The notes beneath the pieces were generated by a model that saw nothing but the letters and a program-made list of their open reading frames with translations, was not told the DNA's origin and did no database searches. A DNA stretch of 64,000 bases from Toxorhynchites rutilus septentrionalis. Lineage: Eukaryota > Arthropoda > Insecta > Diptera > Culicidae. Below are positions 1 through 10,312 of the stretch, in pieces (position 1 is the first letter of the stretch; each line of letters starts with the position of its first letter). A program made the translations under genes and the position numbers. The DNA is taken from the NCBI RefSeq assembly GCF_029784135.1, contig NC_073744.1:81137935-81201934 (forward strand), in the 5' to 3' direction.

Positions 1-1924
1 CTCCTCCTCAGTGACCATTGGTTGCTCTTGTATCCAACGACAATCCAAGGGAACCACATAATAGTTTCATTCTAGCGGCTCCTAACAGCTTAGCAAATAG
101 ATCTGCGATGTTCTTCTCCGTTGGACAATATTTCATTTTTATCTCACCGCGTTCACAGAGATCCTTCACAAAACACTGACGAGTTTCGATAAGTATTGAT
201 CGTCCCGAATGTCGTTCCGAGTTAGCAAAACTTATGCACCCCTGATTGTCCTCGTTGACAACGGTAGCCCCAGCTTGTTTTTCACCACAGATAGCTTTAG
301 CCCATAAATGCTTTGTAGTAAACGACACACTAAACCTTCTTTCCCTGCAGTTACGAATCCAGACGTTTGAAGCATATAGAAATCATCTCCCAACTCGCCA
401 TACAGGTATGCAGTTTTAACAACCAAATGCCTCAGCAACATACTATGACGAATGGCAACAGCTAAGAGCGTGCAAAACGATGATTGTCTTACTACCGGTA
501 CAAAAACTTCATCATAGTCAAGGCCATACCGCTAACTATACCCTTGTGCCACCAATCTCGCTTTGTATTTTACAACCTCATCTGATGCATTGCGCTTTAT
601 TTCATAAACCCACCTACAACCGATGATACGCTTGTTCGAAGGTGCCTGAACCAACTTCCACGTTCGATTCATACGATGAGATTCCATTTCTTCATTCATG
701 GCTGTCATCGAAAACTAGAAGGCTCATCTTCATCAGATGTCTCATTATACGGAGTCGATTCCTGTTCCGCTTCCGGTAACTCGTCACTGAATGCATCCTC
801 GCACGGTATCTCTTCTGCATCAACCTCCAATTCCGACTGCTTGTTCCCATTGATTACCTCAATTTCCGGAGAGTGGGAAATTATATTCTGGACAGTTTCT
901 TTTGTTTTCTTCAAATCGCAAAATTTAGAATCACGGTTTAAAGTGACTGTGGCATTTTCCGTGTTCAAGAAACGATATCCTTTCCGATTTCCTTCGTAAC
1001 CAACAAAGACCAATTTCATATCATATTATACTCCCAAAAACATGAATTTTTGGTGTCATACCTGTCCATATTTCAAACGGTGTTCTTGAACTGCTGTTGA
1101 TGGCAATATAATATTCTGTAGATAATTAGCAGTCATCACCGCCCCGACCAAAACCTTTTCTTCAACTGGGATTCCGCTGATAAACATCGCATCATTTCCG
1201 TTAGGCTACGGTTCTTCCGCTCAGCAACTCCGTTCTGCTGCGGACTATACGGTATAGTTTGCTGCAGAACAATTTCTTTGGCTCGAAGAAATCGCTGTAG
1301 AGAATGTCTGCTCCTCCATGCGCACGAATGATCTTCGGCAACCGTCCGAATTGATTCTGGACGAGCATCACATAATCCTTTATAAACAATTCAACAATGG
1401 TAAACCGCGAAAAAGTCACTGTGCACAAGATCTAGTATGGCTTCTGTCTTCGCTTCAGACGCTGGAAATGGAGCTCGGCTCATTTTACCCTCAGAACATA
1501 CCTCACAATCAACACATTTCACATTTTTGATCCCACAATCAACTAATTTCAAACCTGTGCCCAGATTTTCGCGAACAATTTTGTCGATTGCACCAGGATC
1601 CCGATGCCACGTATGCTGGCAGGTATCACCGTGTTGAGCAGCTGCAACCAGAGCGGAATTATGTTCCTTAAGTTGATACAAGCCTCCTCGTCGTTCGCCA
1701 ACAGCAACAACAGATCCATTTTTCGCAATTCTACAGCCAGCCTTATCAAAAGTAACAATGCACCTTCCCATCAGTCATTCTACTGATTATTAGCTAATTT
1801 ACTTTCAATGCCACAAACAAAACAAAACATTCTTCACTTGGATCTTCTGCGGTTTTCCATCACCATCAACCGCTACCAGCTGTCGAATACCAGAACCACT
1901 CGAACACACTTTGCCACAGCGTTA
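1..1924 (-). pseudogene. Ty1/copia retrotransposon pol remnant (integrase, reverse transcriptase, RNase H)
   Basis: Reading leftward on the minus strand, broken frames give copia domains in the usual order. About 1920-1500 holds the protease-distal part and the GAG-pre-integrase motif (HTWHRDPGAIDKI, then CVDCEVCSEGKM). About 1430-1200 holds an integrase-core fragment. About 1020-705 holds the post-integrase region (FVGYEGNRKGYRFL). About 700-300 holds the start of reverse transcriptase (VKTAYLYGELGDDFYM, LLQSIYGLKLS), and 300-8 holds RNase H (NEDNQGCISFANSERHSGRS, YCPTEKNIADL). The RT start runs straight into RNase H near position 295, so the catalytic RT core is missing. Frameshifts and stops are frequent and the copy is dead. 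Its protease continues beyond the Harbinger at 16818. The window edge cuts off the 3' LTR side. Confidence 0.88.
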
Positions 1925-2218
1925 TGTGCGATTCACATACAACGTTACGGAAAAGAACGTCCACGTTCCGTCCACGTACCAATTCACACTTGCAGTCAGT
2001 GCTAGCAGCAGCAAAGTCCTGTCAAATGTCAACGAATGAATTAGTTGATGTTTTGATTCTGTGTCAGAAGTTTGTTGTGAGCTTGGAGAACTGCTGAAAA
2101 AATCGTTTTGCAGAGTTTGCTTTGATTAATTTCATTATAAATCTGAGTTTTTTAAGGTATGGCAATATTTGGTACACTTCTATTAGCCAAATAAATAAAA
2201 TAATTCATACTTTTGCAG

Positions 2219-2422
2219 ATGCCGAAGTTTTCCAAAAAACGGTTAGCGGTTATTGCTATATTGTTGGACGAGGAAGAGAGTACTAGGCGCCGTTGAAAAC
2301 GATGGATCCGGAATATGTCGACTCTCAGAAAGCAGGAAGGGGAATTCCACACATTGTTCAGGGAACTGGAAGAGGAGGATTTGAGTTTCCACAAATATTT
2401 TCGGATGCCGATGTCCCAATTT
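2219..2422 (+). pseudogene. HARBI1-like transposase, N-terminal coding exon (5' half, interrupted)
   Basis: The ATG at 2219 directly follows a TTTTGCAG acceptor. A matching donor (AAG/GTATGG) lies near 2152, implying an untranslated first exon. The frame gives a basic N-terminus, then RKQEGEFHTLFRELEEEDL and FHKYFRMPMSQF, the conserved N-terminal block of Harbinger transposases before the DDE domain. A TGA at 2294-2296 sits in a run of arginines and looks like a single CGA-to-TGA change. After SQF the frame runs into the palindromic end of the histone-bearing element. The exon resumes at about 12407, and roughly 18 residues appear to be missing between the halves. Confidence 0.8.
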
Positions 2423-3159
2423 TGACGTAGGACTACGTCTAACCGGAAGATATAGGGGGTGAAATGGAAATCTAGGCATTGAACAAGTAGAAAAAATGCA
2501 AGATTTGGAACGCTTATAACTCGAGCATTTCTCAATAGATCGCAAAGGTTTTTGCATCAATTGATAGGAAATATATCTACGCATCTATCATAACGAATAA
2601 AATTTTTTTTTTCTTGAGATAAATAATTGACTAATTGTGAAATATCAAGCATGGTCAAAATGCACTATGTGCCCATTTTTGATTGGTCCATTTTGTGCTC
2701 CTCAAATCGTACCGACCAAAACGGGCAACCAGAGCAGCAGCGAAATAGAATGAAGCACGATTGGAAAGGAAAAAGAAAAAAATGAACGAAACATTGGTCG
2801 CAGTCTCACACATGCGTAATTCTCGAGCAAGCTAGTCAGCTTAAAAATCCCCGCTCCGCTGCCGTAACGATCATTCTTTGTGTGGACACCGACTGGACAA
2901 CATCGTTGCTGGACGAGCTGGACGGCGAGGGATCGAGTGCCTTTCTCAAGGCAAGAGGGCGGAGGTGGTAGCGCTGGAGTAGAGTAGAGTAGAGTTTTCA
3001 AAGGGCCTTTCGCAAGGCTAGAGACGAATGAACTGCAAAAGTTTAAAGTCTCTATAATACAATATCTTCCTTCCTTCCTTCCGTAACGATCATTCTCATT
3101 CAAACCGTACACCACATCGGTTCGCATCACAACACATCAACAAACCAACCCAAGCAGCC

Positions 3160-3600
3160 ATGTCTGGACATGGTAAAGGAGGAAAAGTGAAGGGAAAGGC
3201 AAAATCCCGCTCGAACCGTGTTGATCTGGAGTTCCCCGCAAGGGTAGCTAGGCCGAGCGCGTTAGTACCAGTGCACCAGTCCACCTAGCCGGCGTTATAT
3301 AGTTTCGGTCGCCGAAGTGATCGAGTTGGCTGGCAAAGCTACTCGCGACGATAAGAAAACCCGCATTCGGAACAGACCACATTCGGTTCGGTGGTCATCA
3401 AGACAACAGGCAGTTGCAGCGAGTGGCGAGTGGCAAACGCAATCGCAAAACGGCATCAGGTAGCAGAAGAAAAAAGTTTGTTCTTTATACAAACTGCTTT
3501 GGTGGCAAATCCAGAACAAGGCGTCATCGATGGCGTTCGAAATGGTTTTTTTTCAAAACCACGAGTACTAAGTTTTCTAAATTGGAACCATTCCATAAAA
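3160..3600 (+). pseudogene. Histone H2A pseudogene (copy A)
   Basis: The ATG at 3160 opens [20 protein letters not shown], the canonical H2A N-terminus, preceded by CAAACCAACCCAAGCAGCC leader sequence. Part of the next block (the histone-fold loop before the GNYAERVG region) is deleted. The frame then shifts, but at base level the region matching AERVGAGAP, EVIELAGKATRD and KKTRI is obvious up to about 3370. The sequence after KKTRI no longer resembles H2A by eye. A stem-loop of histone 3' type follows at 3604. The copy is non-coding. It is the counterpart of the H2A pseudogene at 27650-28059 in copy B. Confidence 0.8.
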
Positions 3601-3603
3601 CAA

Positions 3604-3619
3604 GGCGCTTTTCAGGGCC
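3604..3619 (+). terminator. Histone mRNA 3' stem-loop remnant behind the H2A pseudogene
   Basis: GGCGCTTTTCAGGGCC has the six-base stem, TTTC-type loop and A-rich flanks of the replication-dependent histone 3' processing signal, with one mismatched stem pair. In histone genes it binds SLBP and sets the unpolyadenylated 3' end. Confidence 0.7.
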
Positions 3620-3811
3620 ATTAAACCTTCCAAAAAAGAGTTTAGGAAATACAGTTCAATGCTTTCTAAAACATTATCCAAAATAATAATAAAACACAAA
3701 TTGAGTTTTTTCATAATTTGTTTGCCAGGATCTGATGAGTATGTGAATTTGGCAGTTGTTCTGAGCTTATTGATTTTCACCAATTCTTAAATTGCTTCTA
3801 GATTGAAAGTA

Positions 3812-4038
3812 CAGTAATTTACACTTATCTCGACATTTAGCTAATTGGACGGACCTGTAATGCGACATATTTAGTTGGACATTTTTGTAAACATAGAGTT
3901 CGGGGTCCAAATTATGACCCCACATTGAAAGTTGACACTGTACCACTGTCATCGCAAATGTTCAATTACAGGTTAAAATTACCTCCAATCCGATACTGAG
4001 TGGTGGTAATGCGACGTGCCATTGAATGTAATTTACTG
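3812..4038. mobile_element. 227-bp TA-flanked MITE inside copy A
   Basis: The ends are CAGTAATTTACA and TGTAATTTACTG, flanked by TA on both sides as in Tc1/mariner/pogo-type MITEs. The corresponding position in copy B (about 27132-27358) holds related sequence. The insertion therefore probably predates the split of A and B. Confidence 0.5.
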
Positions 4039-4195
4039 TAAAATATGTCACAAGCTGGATGGGAAGAAATTTTCCAACTGTGAAAGCTGTGGCAAGTGGC
4101 AAATGCAATCGCTAAACAGAAAGGTTTAGCCGAACAAGATGGGGATATCGAGTGATAACAAAACAATAAACTCTTTAGATTGAAGATAATTTTGT

Positions 4196-4211
4196 GATCC
4201 TGAAAAGGACC
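4196..4211 (-). terminator. Histone-type 3' stem-loop, minus strand
   Basis: The minus strand reads GGTCCTTTTCAGGATC, again a TTTTC-loop histone stem-loop with one mismatch. Its counterpart in copy B at 26969-26984 (GATCCTTTTCAGGATC) is a perfect hairpin. It belongs to a histone unit facing the opposite way from the H2A pseudogene. Confidence 0.6.
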
Positions 4212-4265
4212 CTTTTTAGCCTGCATGTGAATCCAACGAGCGAACAAATCGTAATGAATGTATTT

Positions 4266-4321
4266 TTCTTTCTTTCTTTGTTTTTAAGAGGCTTTAAACT
4301 TTTGCAGTTCATTCGCCTCTA
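4266..4321 (-). repeat. Short retroposon 3'-end unit in copy A
   Basis: A CTTTCTTTCTTTG tract is followed by TAAGAGGCTTTAAACTTTTG and CAGTTCATTCGCCTCTAG. The same 58-60 bp unit occurs with clear target duplications at 38073 and 39462. A related forward-strand version is seen at about 3020-3060. On the minus strand it ends in a GAAA-type tail, as a retroposed 3' end would. Confidence 0.5.
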
Positions 4322-4562
4322 GCCCAGTGAAGAGCCACAATAAAACCAGCCCAGAGGGGACTGGCGAAAGGGAAACCAACAAAATCACTCATCAGATCTG
4401 TCCGCTCGACTCTCGGTTAAAGAAGAAGGTAGGAAGGGATCCTATGCATCATAAGATATTTAATATATGCTGTAAAGAAAAGTAAATATTTACTGATCCG
4501 AGGACCAAAGCAGTAACGAAGCATAAGTGACCCAGCGCAAAGGCGTGTTCCAAAAACAAAAA
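4322..4562. other. Unassigned spacer before element R1
   Basis: No coding frame or repeat partner is recognised here. The last bases (CCAAAAACAAAAA) are repeated after R1 (CAAAAACAAAAAGG) and may be its target duplication. The stretch may belong to the 3' end of the neighbouring LINE. Confidence 0.3.
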
Positions 4563-5010
4563 ACAGGAAGTGGATTATATCTATGGTATAACCGCAAGGG
4601 TGACGTAGGACTATCGTTGATTTAGAGATCATTTGTTTGAAGTTGAATCTAAATTCATTCTGAATGAATGAATAGTTGGGGGACTTCTAAAACGAGAGCG
4701 TTACGTTGGAGGCACAAGGTTTTATGCATCCAATATTGGATACGGAAATATCCTACTGATGGGGAAGAATAATCTTCAGAAGCTATCCTGTTAATTGCGA
4801 TTGATTGAAAAATCACAAAACCAAATGTATTTGGTCACAGTGTTACATGGATAGAAAACATTCAAATAAACTCTTTCACATGAATGTATTTTTAAATTCC
4901 CAGAGGAACTGGCAGATTATTTTCCAGAAATGATTAGATCTTTCCGGAACTTTCTCAATGCTGAATGGCATCCAAACGGAAAGAATTCCGCACGTGTATG
5001 TGTGTGTAGC

Positions 5011-5285
5011 GGTGCTCCCTTGGCCGAGTGGTTAGCGTCATAACTAACATGCCGGGTGTTCGGATTCGATTCCCGTTCTGGTCGGGGGGATTTTTCGTCA
5101 AAGAAATTTCCTCCGACTTGCACTGTGATCACGCGTATTCTAGAGCTTGCCACTCAAAACGCATTCAAGGCGTGTTATTTGGCATAGAAATCTCAACTAA
5201 GTACTAATAAAAATGACACAAGTAATACTACGTTGAGACGGCGAAGTTCCTCTAGGAACGTTAGTGCCATTGAAGAAGAAGAAGA
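5011..5285 (+). mobile_element. tRNA-derived SINE (Feilai-like)
   Basis: A tRNA-like head carries an A box (TGGCCGAGTGGTTAGCG) and a B box (GGATTCGATTCCC), which form an internal RNA polymerase III promoter. The body is unrelated and the tail is GAAGAAGAAGAAGAA. It is flanked by a perfect 13-bp duplication, ATGTGTGTGTAGC (4998-5010 and 5286-5298). The structure matches the Aedes Feilai family. It sits inside R1, so it is the youngest layer at this locus. Confidence 0.88.
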
Positions 5286-5454
5286 ATGTGTGTGTAGCGA
5301 TGTCTTCCCGGGGAACCGTTTGTGGCATCACTCTCCTCCTGATGGATTCCCTTCTGGACTAGGGTGCACAAACAGGCTCTTGGTGACACCGTTCATCCGC
5401 GCTTTCATGATAAACGAAGAGCTTCACCACAACAGCGACAACATGCTCCAATCG

Positions 5455-5515
5455 CTGTTCAATTAGAACTGAGTGGATTTCCGAGCGGCGCTCGCTTTTA
5501 TACCGATTGGTGATT
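5455..5515 (-). promoter_or_regulatory. TATA-box promoter remnant in R1
   Basis: The minus strand reads CCAATCGGTATAAAAGCGAG, followed about 25 bases later by a TCAGTT initiator-like motif. It resembles an insect histone-type core promoter with a CCAAT-like element just upstream. The equivalent in R2 lies near 35410-35450. The downstream sequence is not an intact histone frame, and the assignment to a histone gene is an inference. Confidence 0.4.
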
Positions 5516-6245
5516 TCAATAGCCTGTTTTGAAAGCAATTTTAAGACTATTGAAACAAGTTTTTGGATCAGAAAGTAACAAGTATAGAACGCGTAGACAT
5601 TTTATCTTTTGAATGAAGTGTTTATCATACCATTTCGTTCAGTTGTTTAGGAGCTATTAACGCTCAAAATCTCGGTCTCCGGCGTAACGCTTTCGTTTTC
5701 GAAACTTTGATTTTACACCCCGTTATAGTAATGAAAGACGTAGTCCTACGTCAAAAACAAAAAGGCCCTTCTCAGGAGGATGGGAAGGAAAGGAGTGGAA
5801 AGGATTTGGGTGGGATTAGTGGAGTGGAAGGGGTTGGGAGTGGTATGGGAAGGAAAGAGGGGAGGAGTGGGTGTGGGGTGGGGTGAAATGAAATGAAATA
5901 CAGTTTGAATAGATAATAAAATATAGTGGTTTTGAATTTAATGGTATATAGTAGAGCTGAAAAATGGAGAGGTTTATTTAATGAATTTATCCTCCTTGGT
6001 GAGTGTGGCTGTAGGAATAGGAAGTTGATTAAAGTATAATGTAATGGATAGAAGATAGATGTGGGTATGAAAGTATATATTATATTATTTGTTATTTATT
6101 ATTATTGAATGCGTGTATATACATGTATGAATTCCTTCCTTTCGACCCGTACATACATGTGTATACACACATGAACACGCATACATGACCGTGAAGTGGC
6201 GAACTGTAATAAATAAACAATTTCAAAAGTACTTAGTATTTCGAT

Positions 6246-9200
6246 TTAGATTTTACCAAAGAAGTCGGTTTCTTTCAGAAACTCAATTAGATTGGTTTCT
6301 TGGGTCTCGTCTCTACTGAGGATATCTCGGAGACTCTGACCTATATTGTGTCGGGCTCGAGCATCTATGGTATGTTGGCATTCTAATAGGAGATGGCTAA
6401 CGGAAACGGGTGCTTCATTGCAAGCACATTGGGGTTTTTCGGCTCTGTAGAACAAGTGTGAGTGGGTGAAGTTAGTGTGCCCAATTCGAAGACGGGTAAG
6501 GACTTGCCTTTCCCTACTATTGAGACGGTCCTCCCAAGGGAGAGTGGAATTTTTGATTTTATGAAGATGAGTGGGACGGCTGTTTATCCAGCATATGTCC
6601 CAACTTTCACGGACTTGCTGTTTTACCCAGCGGACAATGTCAGATGGAGGACAGGGCATGTCTGGGGGTTCTGTTTTGCTGCCCTTGCCGGCCAGTATGT
6701 CGGCGGCTGTGTTTCCGCGGATTCCTGAGTGGCCAGGAACCCAGCAGAAGGAGATGTTTTTATTTGAAGTAGCCTCCTCTGTTTGCTTAATCCATGGGTG
6801 TTTGCTGTTTCCACTCAGAAGATCATGGAGACAGCTAGCTGAGTCGGAGAATATTGTGGTAGGAAGGAAATCATGGGTGCATTCTTGGGTAGCTATTAAA
6901 AGAGCGAAAGCTTCCGCACTGAAGATGGAGCATTGCGGTGGAAGAGAAAAGCTACCTATGTATCTACTCTCAAAAATTCCACATCCAACTCCATCGGCAT
7001 TGACTGAACCATCTGTGTATACCTGGTGATTGATTTGGAAATTGGATGCAACGAGGTTATTGAAGCAGGCTTTGACTTTTGGAGAAGGGTCTCCCGCCCG
7101 AACTGCCTTGAGAAGTTCAAGGTTAATGTACGGCGGTTTGACGTTCCAATTTCTTCCCGTCGCAGATGAACGTTCACATATATCGGGAAGATCTTTGTTC
7201 GTGAGATTTTTGAACCATGTTTTAGCTCTATGTATTAATGGGACATTGTGGTCGCATTCGGGGAGTGACAAGTGACGGATGGCTTTATTGGTGATGGCTT
7301 TTGTTACCAGGTGGGTGAAGGGAAGTTGCCCACTTTCTGCCATTACAGCAAGAGTAGGACTGGTGGGAAAAGCGCCAATTGCGAGCCTAATTGCTTTATT
7401 GTAAATTGGTTGAATGGTGTTTAACACCTTGTCCCCTCCACGGCTGAAGGTGCCTATTCCGTAAAGGATTTGTGGGACCAACCAAACATTTACAACATTT
7501 TTTTTTTTTTTTTTTTTTCCCAAAATATATTTTTTATTAAGGCACATGTGGCGTTAGCCTGACGGGGCCGGGAGTCCAATATTTTGACAAATTTTGTCTT
7601 ACAACTATGTTAGTAATATGTAACCGATTACTCGCGGTTGGCTCGAGGTTAGTATTACAAGTGTTCTCATAATTGGTATGTTGCAGTCTTCGATGCTCTA
7701 TACGTGTGCCCGACACGGGCTACTTCCTATTGGGATGCAGCTGACCATTAATCAGCAACGCTCCCTAGTCTGTACCCCATATCTAGCGTGGTGCGTCTTT
7801 CTCGACTCGAGGAATCCAGGATAGAATGGTCACTAGCCGGCGCAATCATCAGTTCGTGTAGAGTTGTCATGAGCGGTACAACCTTTACAACATTTAGCAG
7901 CGTCTTTCTATGACCAGAGGCTAGGTTGCCTGCGATAGACTTGATGATGTTCAATTTCTTTCTGGTGGCTATTTTGGTCTTTTGGGAATGTGATAGGAAG
8001 TTGAGTTTCTTGTCGAAAGTAACCCCTAGTATTTTCAATGTCCTCATTGTAGGGATCGGGATTTTGTTGAGCTGAAGATAGGTTCTTCTTCTGAGAGCTT
8101 TTCCGATATGTATGTGTTTGGATTTCTCCGGGGAAATTTTGAAACCTGTTTTAGAGCCCAGTTTTGGATGGAGTCTAAGGTTTTTTGAAGCCTCTTTCTC
8201 TGAATTAAGCCGAAGCAGCTCGTAGAGATAAGAGTGATGTCATCTGCATAGACTATGACCTTTATATGGTCCGGGATAATCTCGAATAGAGATTGCATGG
8301 CAATGTTGAAGAGGGTTGGTGAAAGTGCTGAGCCTTGTGGGAAGCCGTTTTCTGGGATTTTTAGAGAAGATTGGTGGTTGTTAATAACGGTTTTGAAAGA
8401 CCGGTTTTCTAGAAAACTTTTAATGAAGAGACCTAATCTCCCACGAATCCCCCAGTCGGAAAGACTTTTCAGCACTGGGTACCTCCATGCCCGATCGAAG
8501 GCCTTGGATAAATCCAGGGAAACAATATCAATGTGGTGTAATTTTTCAGTTGCGTCGTCTAGGATTTTTTCGATTGCTACAAGGCAATCTTCTGTACCTT
8601 TTCCCGCACGGAATGCGAATTGTCTGGGATCAATCAGCTTATTTGACTCTAGAAAAGTCGTTAAGCGTCGATTGATAATTTTTTCCAAGACTTTCCCAAC
8701 ACAACTTAGGAGAGTGATGGGGCGGAAATTGTCAAGAAGATGATTGTTCATGTCTGGTTTCGGGATACAGATCATTAAACCCTCTTTCCAGCAACTGGGG
8801 AGGGTTCCACTGTCCCAGACTTTGTTGAGGAGCTTCAGAAGTGCTTTTTTCCCGAGATGGGGTAGATTCTTAAGCATAGGGTAGCTGATGTCATCAGGTC
8901 CTGTGGATCCTTGTTTGACTTTGTTCAGTACCCAATCGAGCTCTTTGAGGGAGAGGTTTTTGTTGAAGTCAAATTCCACAAATCGATGGGAATTCTTTCG
9001 CATTCCGTTTTGTGGGTTAGAAAGGTTTGGTCGTAGTTTTGATTGGAGGAGGCGGATGCAAAGAAATCTCCAAACGCCTCGGCGATGATTTTCCGGTTAT
9101 TGGTGTATTGACCGTTAATTAGAAGATTATATTCTTTGCTCCTTTTCTTGCCATGAAGCCTGCCAATCTTACTCCATAACTCCTTTGTTGACGCGTTGGG

Positions 9201-10240
9201 ATTAATTTCGTTGACGAATTTAACCCAACTGTTGTGCTTGGCTGTGTTGATAGCAGTCTTAGCTTCTTTGCGAGCCCTTTGGAACTCTGTAAGCAGAGTG
9301 GGTCTCAGTGGGCTGTCCGGATGGGCCTTTCTTAATTTGCGTAGGGCCTTACGTCGACCTTTGATCGCTGCCTTCAGCTCAGGCGACCACCATGGGACAC
9401 ATTTCCTGCCAGGGATGCCACTGGTTCTGGGGATATGTACCATTGCAACTTCTAGGACAACTTTGGAGAATTCCTCGGCTGTCCAATCTCGTTTAGTGGA
9501 GAGGCGGTTTTCAATGTCAAACTGATAGCCAGCCCAGTCAGCGTATTCAAATTTCCATCTTGGCCTTGTTGAAAACTCTGGAGAAGTTTGGCCGAAGAAA
9601 GTGAAGATTGGAAAATGATCGCTTCCGCAAGTATCATCGTGGGTGTTCCAAGAAAGTTTTGAAGAGAGTTTGTCTGATACTATAGTGAGATCGATGGCTG
9701 AAGTAGTACCAGAATAATGGATTCTGGTGTGTTGGCCGTTGTTAAGAAGGAGAAGAGAATGGTCGGATATGAAATCCTCAATGATGGATCCTTTTCGATC
9801 GAGGTATGCACCTCCCCAGGCGTATGAGTGGGCGTCACCCATAAGCATGATTGGGACGGGAAGTTGGGCGAACAGATGGTCCAGTTGGCCGCGTAGAGTT
9901 TTCGGATCGGAATCATTAGTGATGTAGATGCTAACGACGGTGATTGGAAAGGGGTGTTTAATGCACACTACCACTGCCTGAAGATCAGTGGTAATGGGAA
10001 GAAGATCATGTGGAGCGCCATCTTCGATTGCGATTGCAACTCCGTTTTTTGAGGGGTTGGGACCCTCTTTGAAATATGTGATATATTTTGAGATGAAGTG
10101 TTTATTGAAGTTGTTTGGAGTCATAGTTTCTTGAAGGGCTATGACTCTGGGATTAGAGTTTGAAATAAGCATTTTCAATTCTAGAATATTTCGTCGGATA
10201 CTTCTGATGTTCCATTGTATCCCGAATTTCTGTGTTGGAG
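6246..10240 (-). pseudogene. LINE ORF2 (endonuclease, reverse transcriptase, RNase H), broken
   Basis: The endonuclease begins in frame near 10235 (IQWNIRSI), with the catalytic glutamate in ALQET and the terminal SDH motif in GSDHFPI. The RT has FRPITLLSCVGKVLEKII, the LDLSKAFDRAW motif A, GFPQGSALSPTLF and an intact VYADD. RNase H follows (YTDGSVNADGVGCG, AEAFALL, FCWVPGHSGIRGN), and the C-terminal CACNEAPVSVSHLLLEC motif is present. Frameshifts occur near 8995 and 8150, and a 383-bp insertion splits the frame at 7501-7883. No ATG precedes the first endonuclease motif in frame. The copy is inactive but recent enough for all domains to be readable. Confidence 0.85.
7501..7883 (-). mobile_element. 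5'-truncated LINE or SINE insertion with poly(A)
   Basis: A T-run at 7501-7519 (poly(A) on the minus strand) heads a 383-bp insert bounded by the perfect 12-bp duplication TTTACAACATTT (7489-7500 and 7884-7895). Its minus strand contains CCGCGAGTAATCGGTT, which is shared with the 3' untranslated region of the LINE at 50769-57576 (CCGCGAGTAATCGGTTTTC near 57434). It is therefore probably a 5'-truncated relative of that LINE. Removing it rejoins ORF2 in frame. Confidence 0.82.
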
Positions 10241-10312
10241 TGAATGTGTTGGTGTTTTTAACTCTAATTCCTAAGTCTTAATTGTGTGTATGCTTGAACT
10301 ATCCAAAGAGGA

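Larger units (their letters stand above)
4563..5752 (+). mobile_element. Palindrome-ended element R1 (relative of copies A/B)
   Basis: It starts ACAGGAAGTGGATTATATC. A hairpin (GGTTATAC against its complement) follows, then GGGTGACGTAGGACTATCG. It ends with GACGTAGTCCTACGTC at 5737-5752. The same start and end delimit R2 (30462-35685). The interior includes the module around 4720 (GCATCCAATATTGGATAC) that recurs three times in R2, and a TATA-bearing promoter-like end. The flanks (AAAAACAAAAA on both sides) suggest a target duplication, but the A-rich context makes its exact length uncertain. No open transposase is present. Confidence 0.65.

Noticed and set aside
3160..3600. A functional histone H2A gene
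   Set aside because: The histone fold is interrupted by a deletion and frame changes, and the copy lies in a repeated element.
5011..5090. A functional tRNA gene
   Set aside because: A and B boxes are present, but the body continues into a non-tRNA sequence with a GAA-repeat tail and a 13-bp target duplication. It is a SINE head.
4996..5300. Duplicated GT-rich tract as a separate microsatellite duplication
   Set aside because: The two tracts are the target-site duplication of the SINE.
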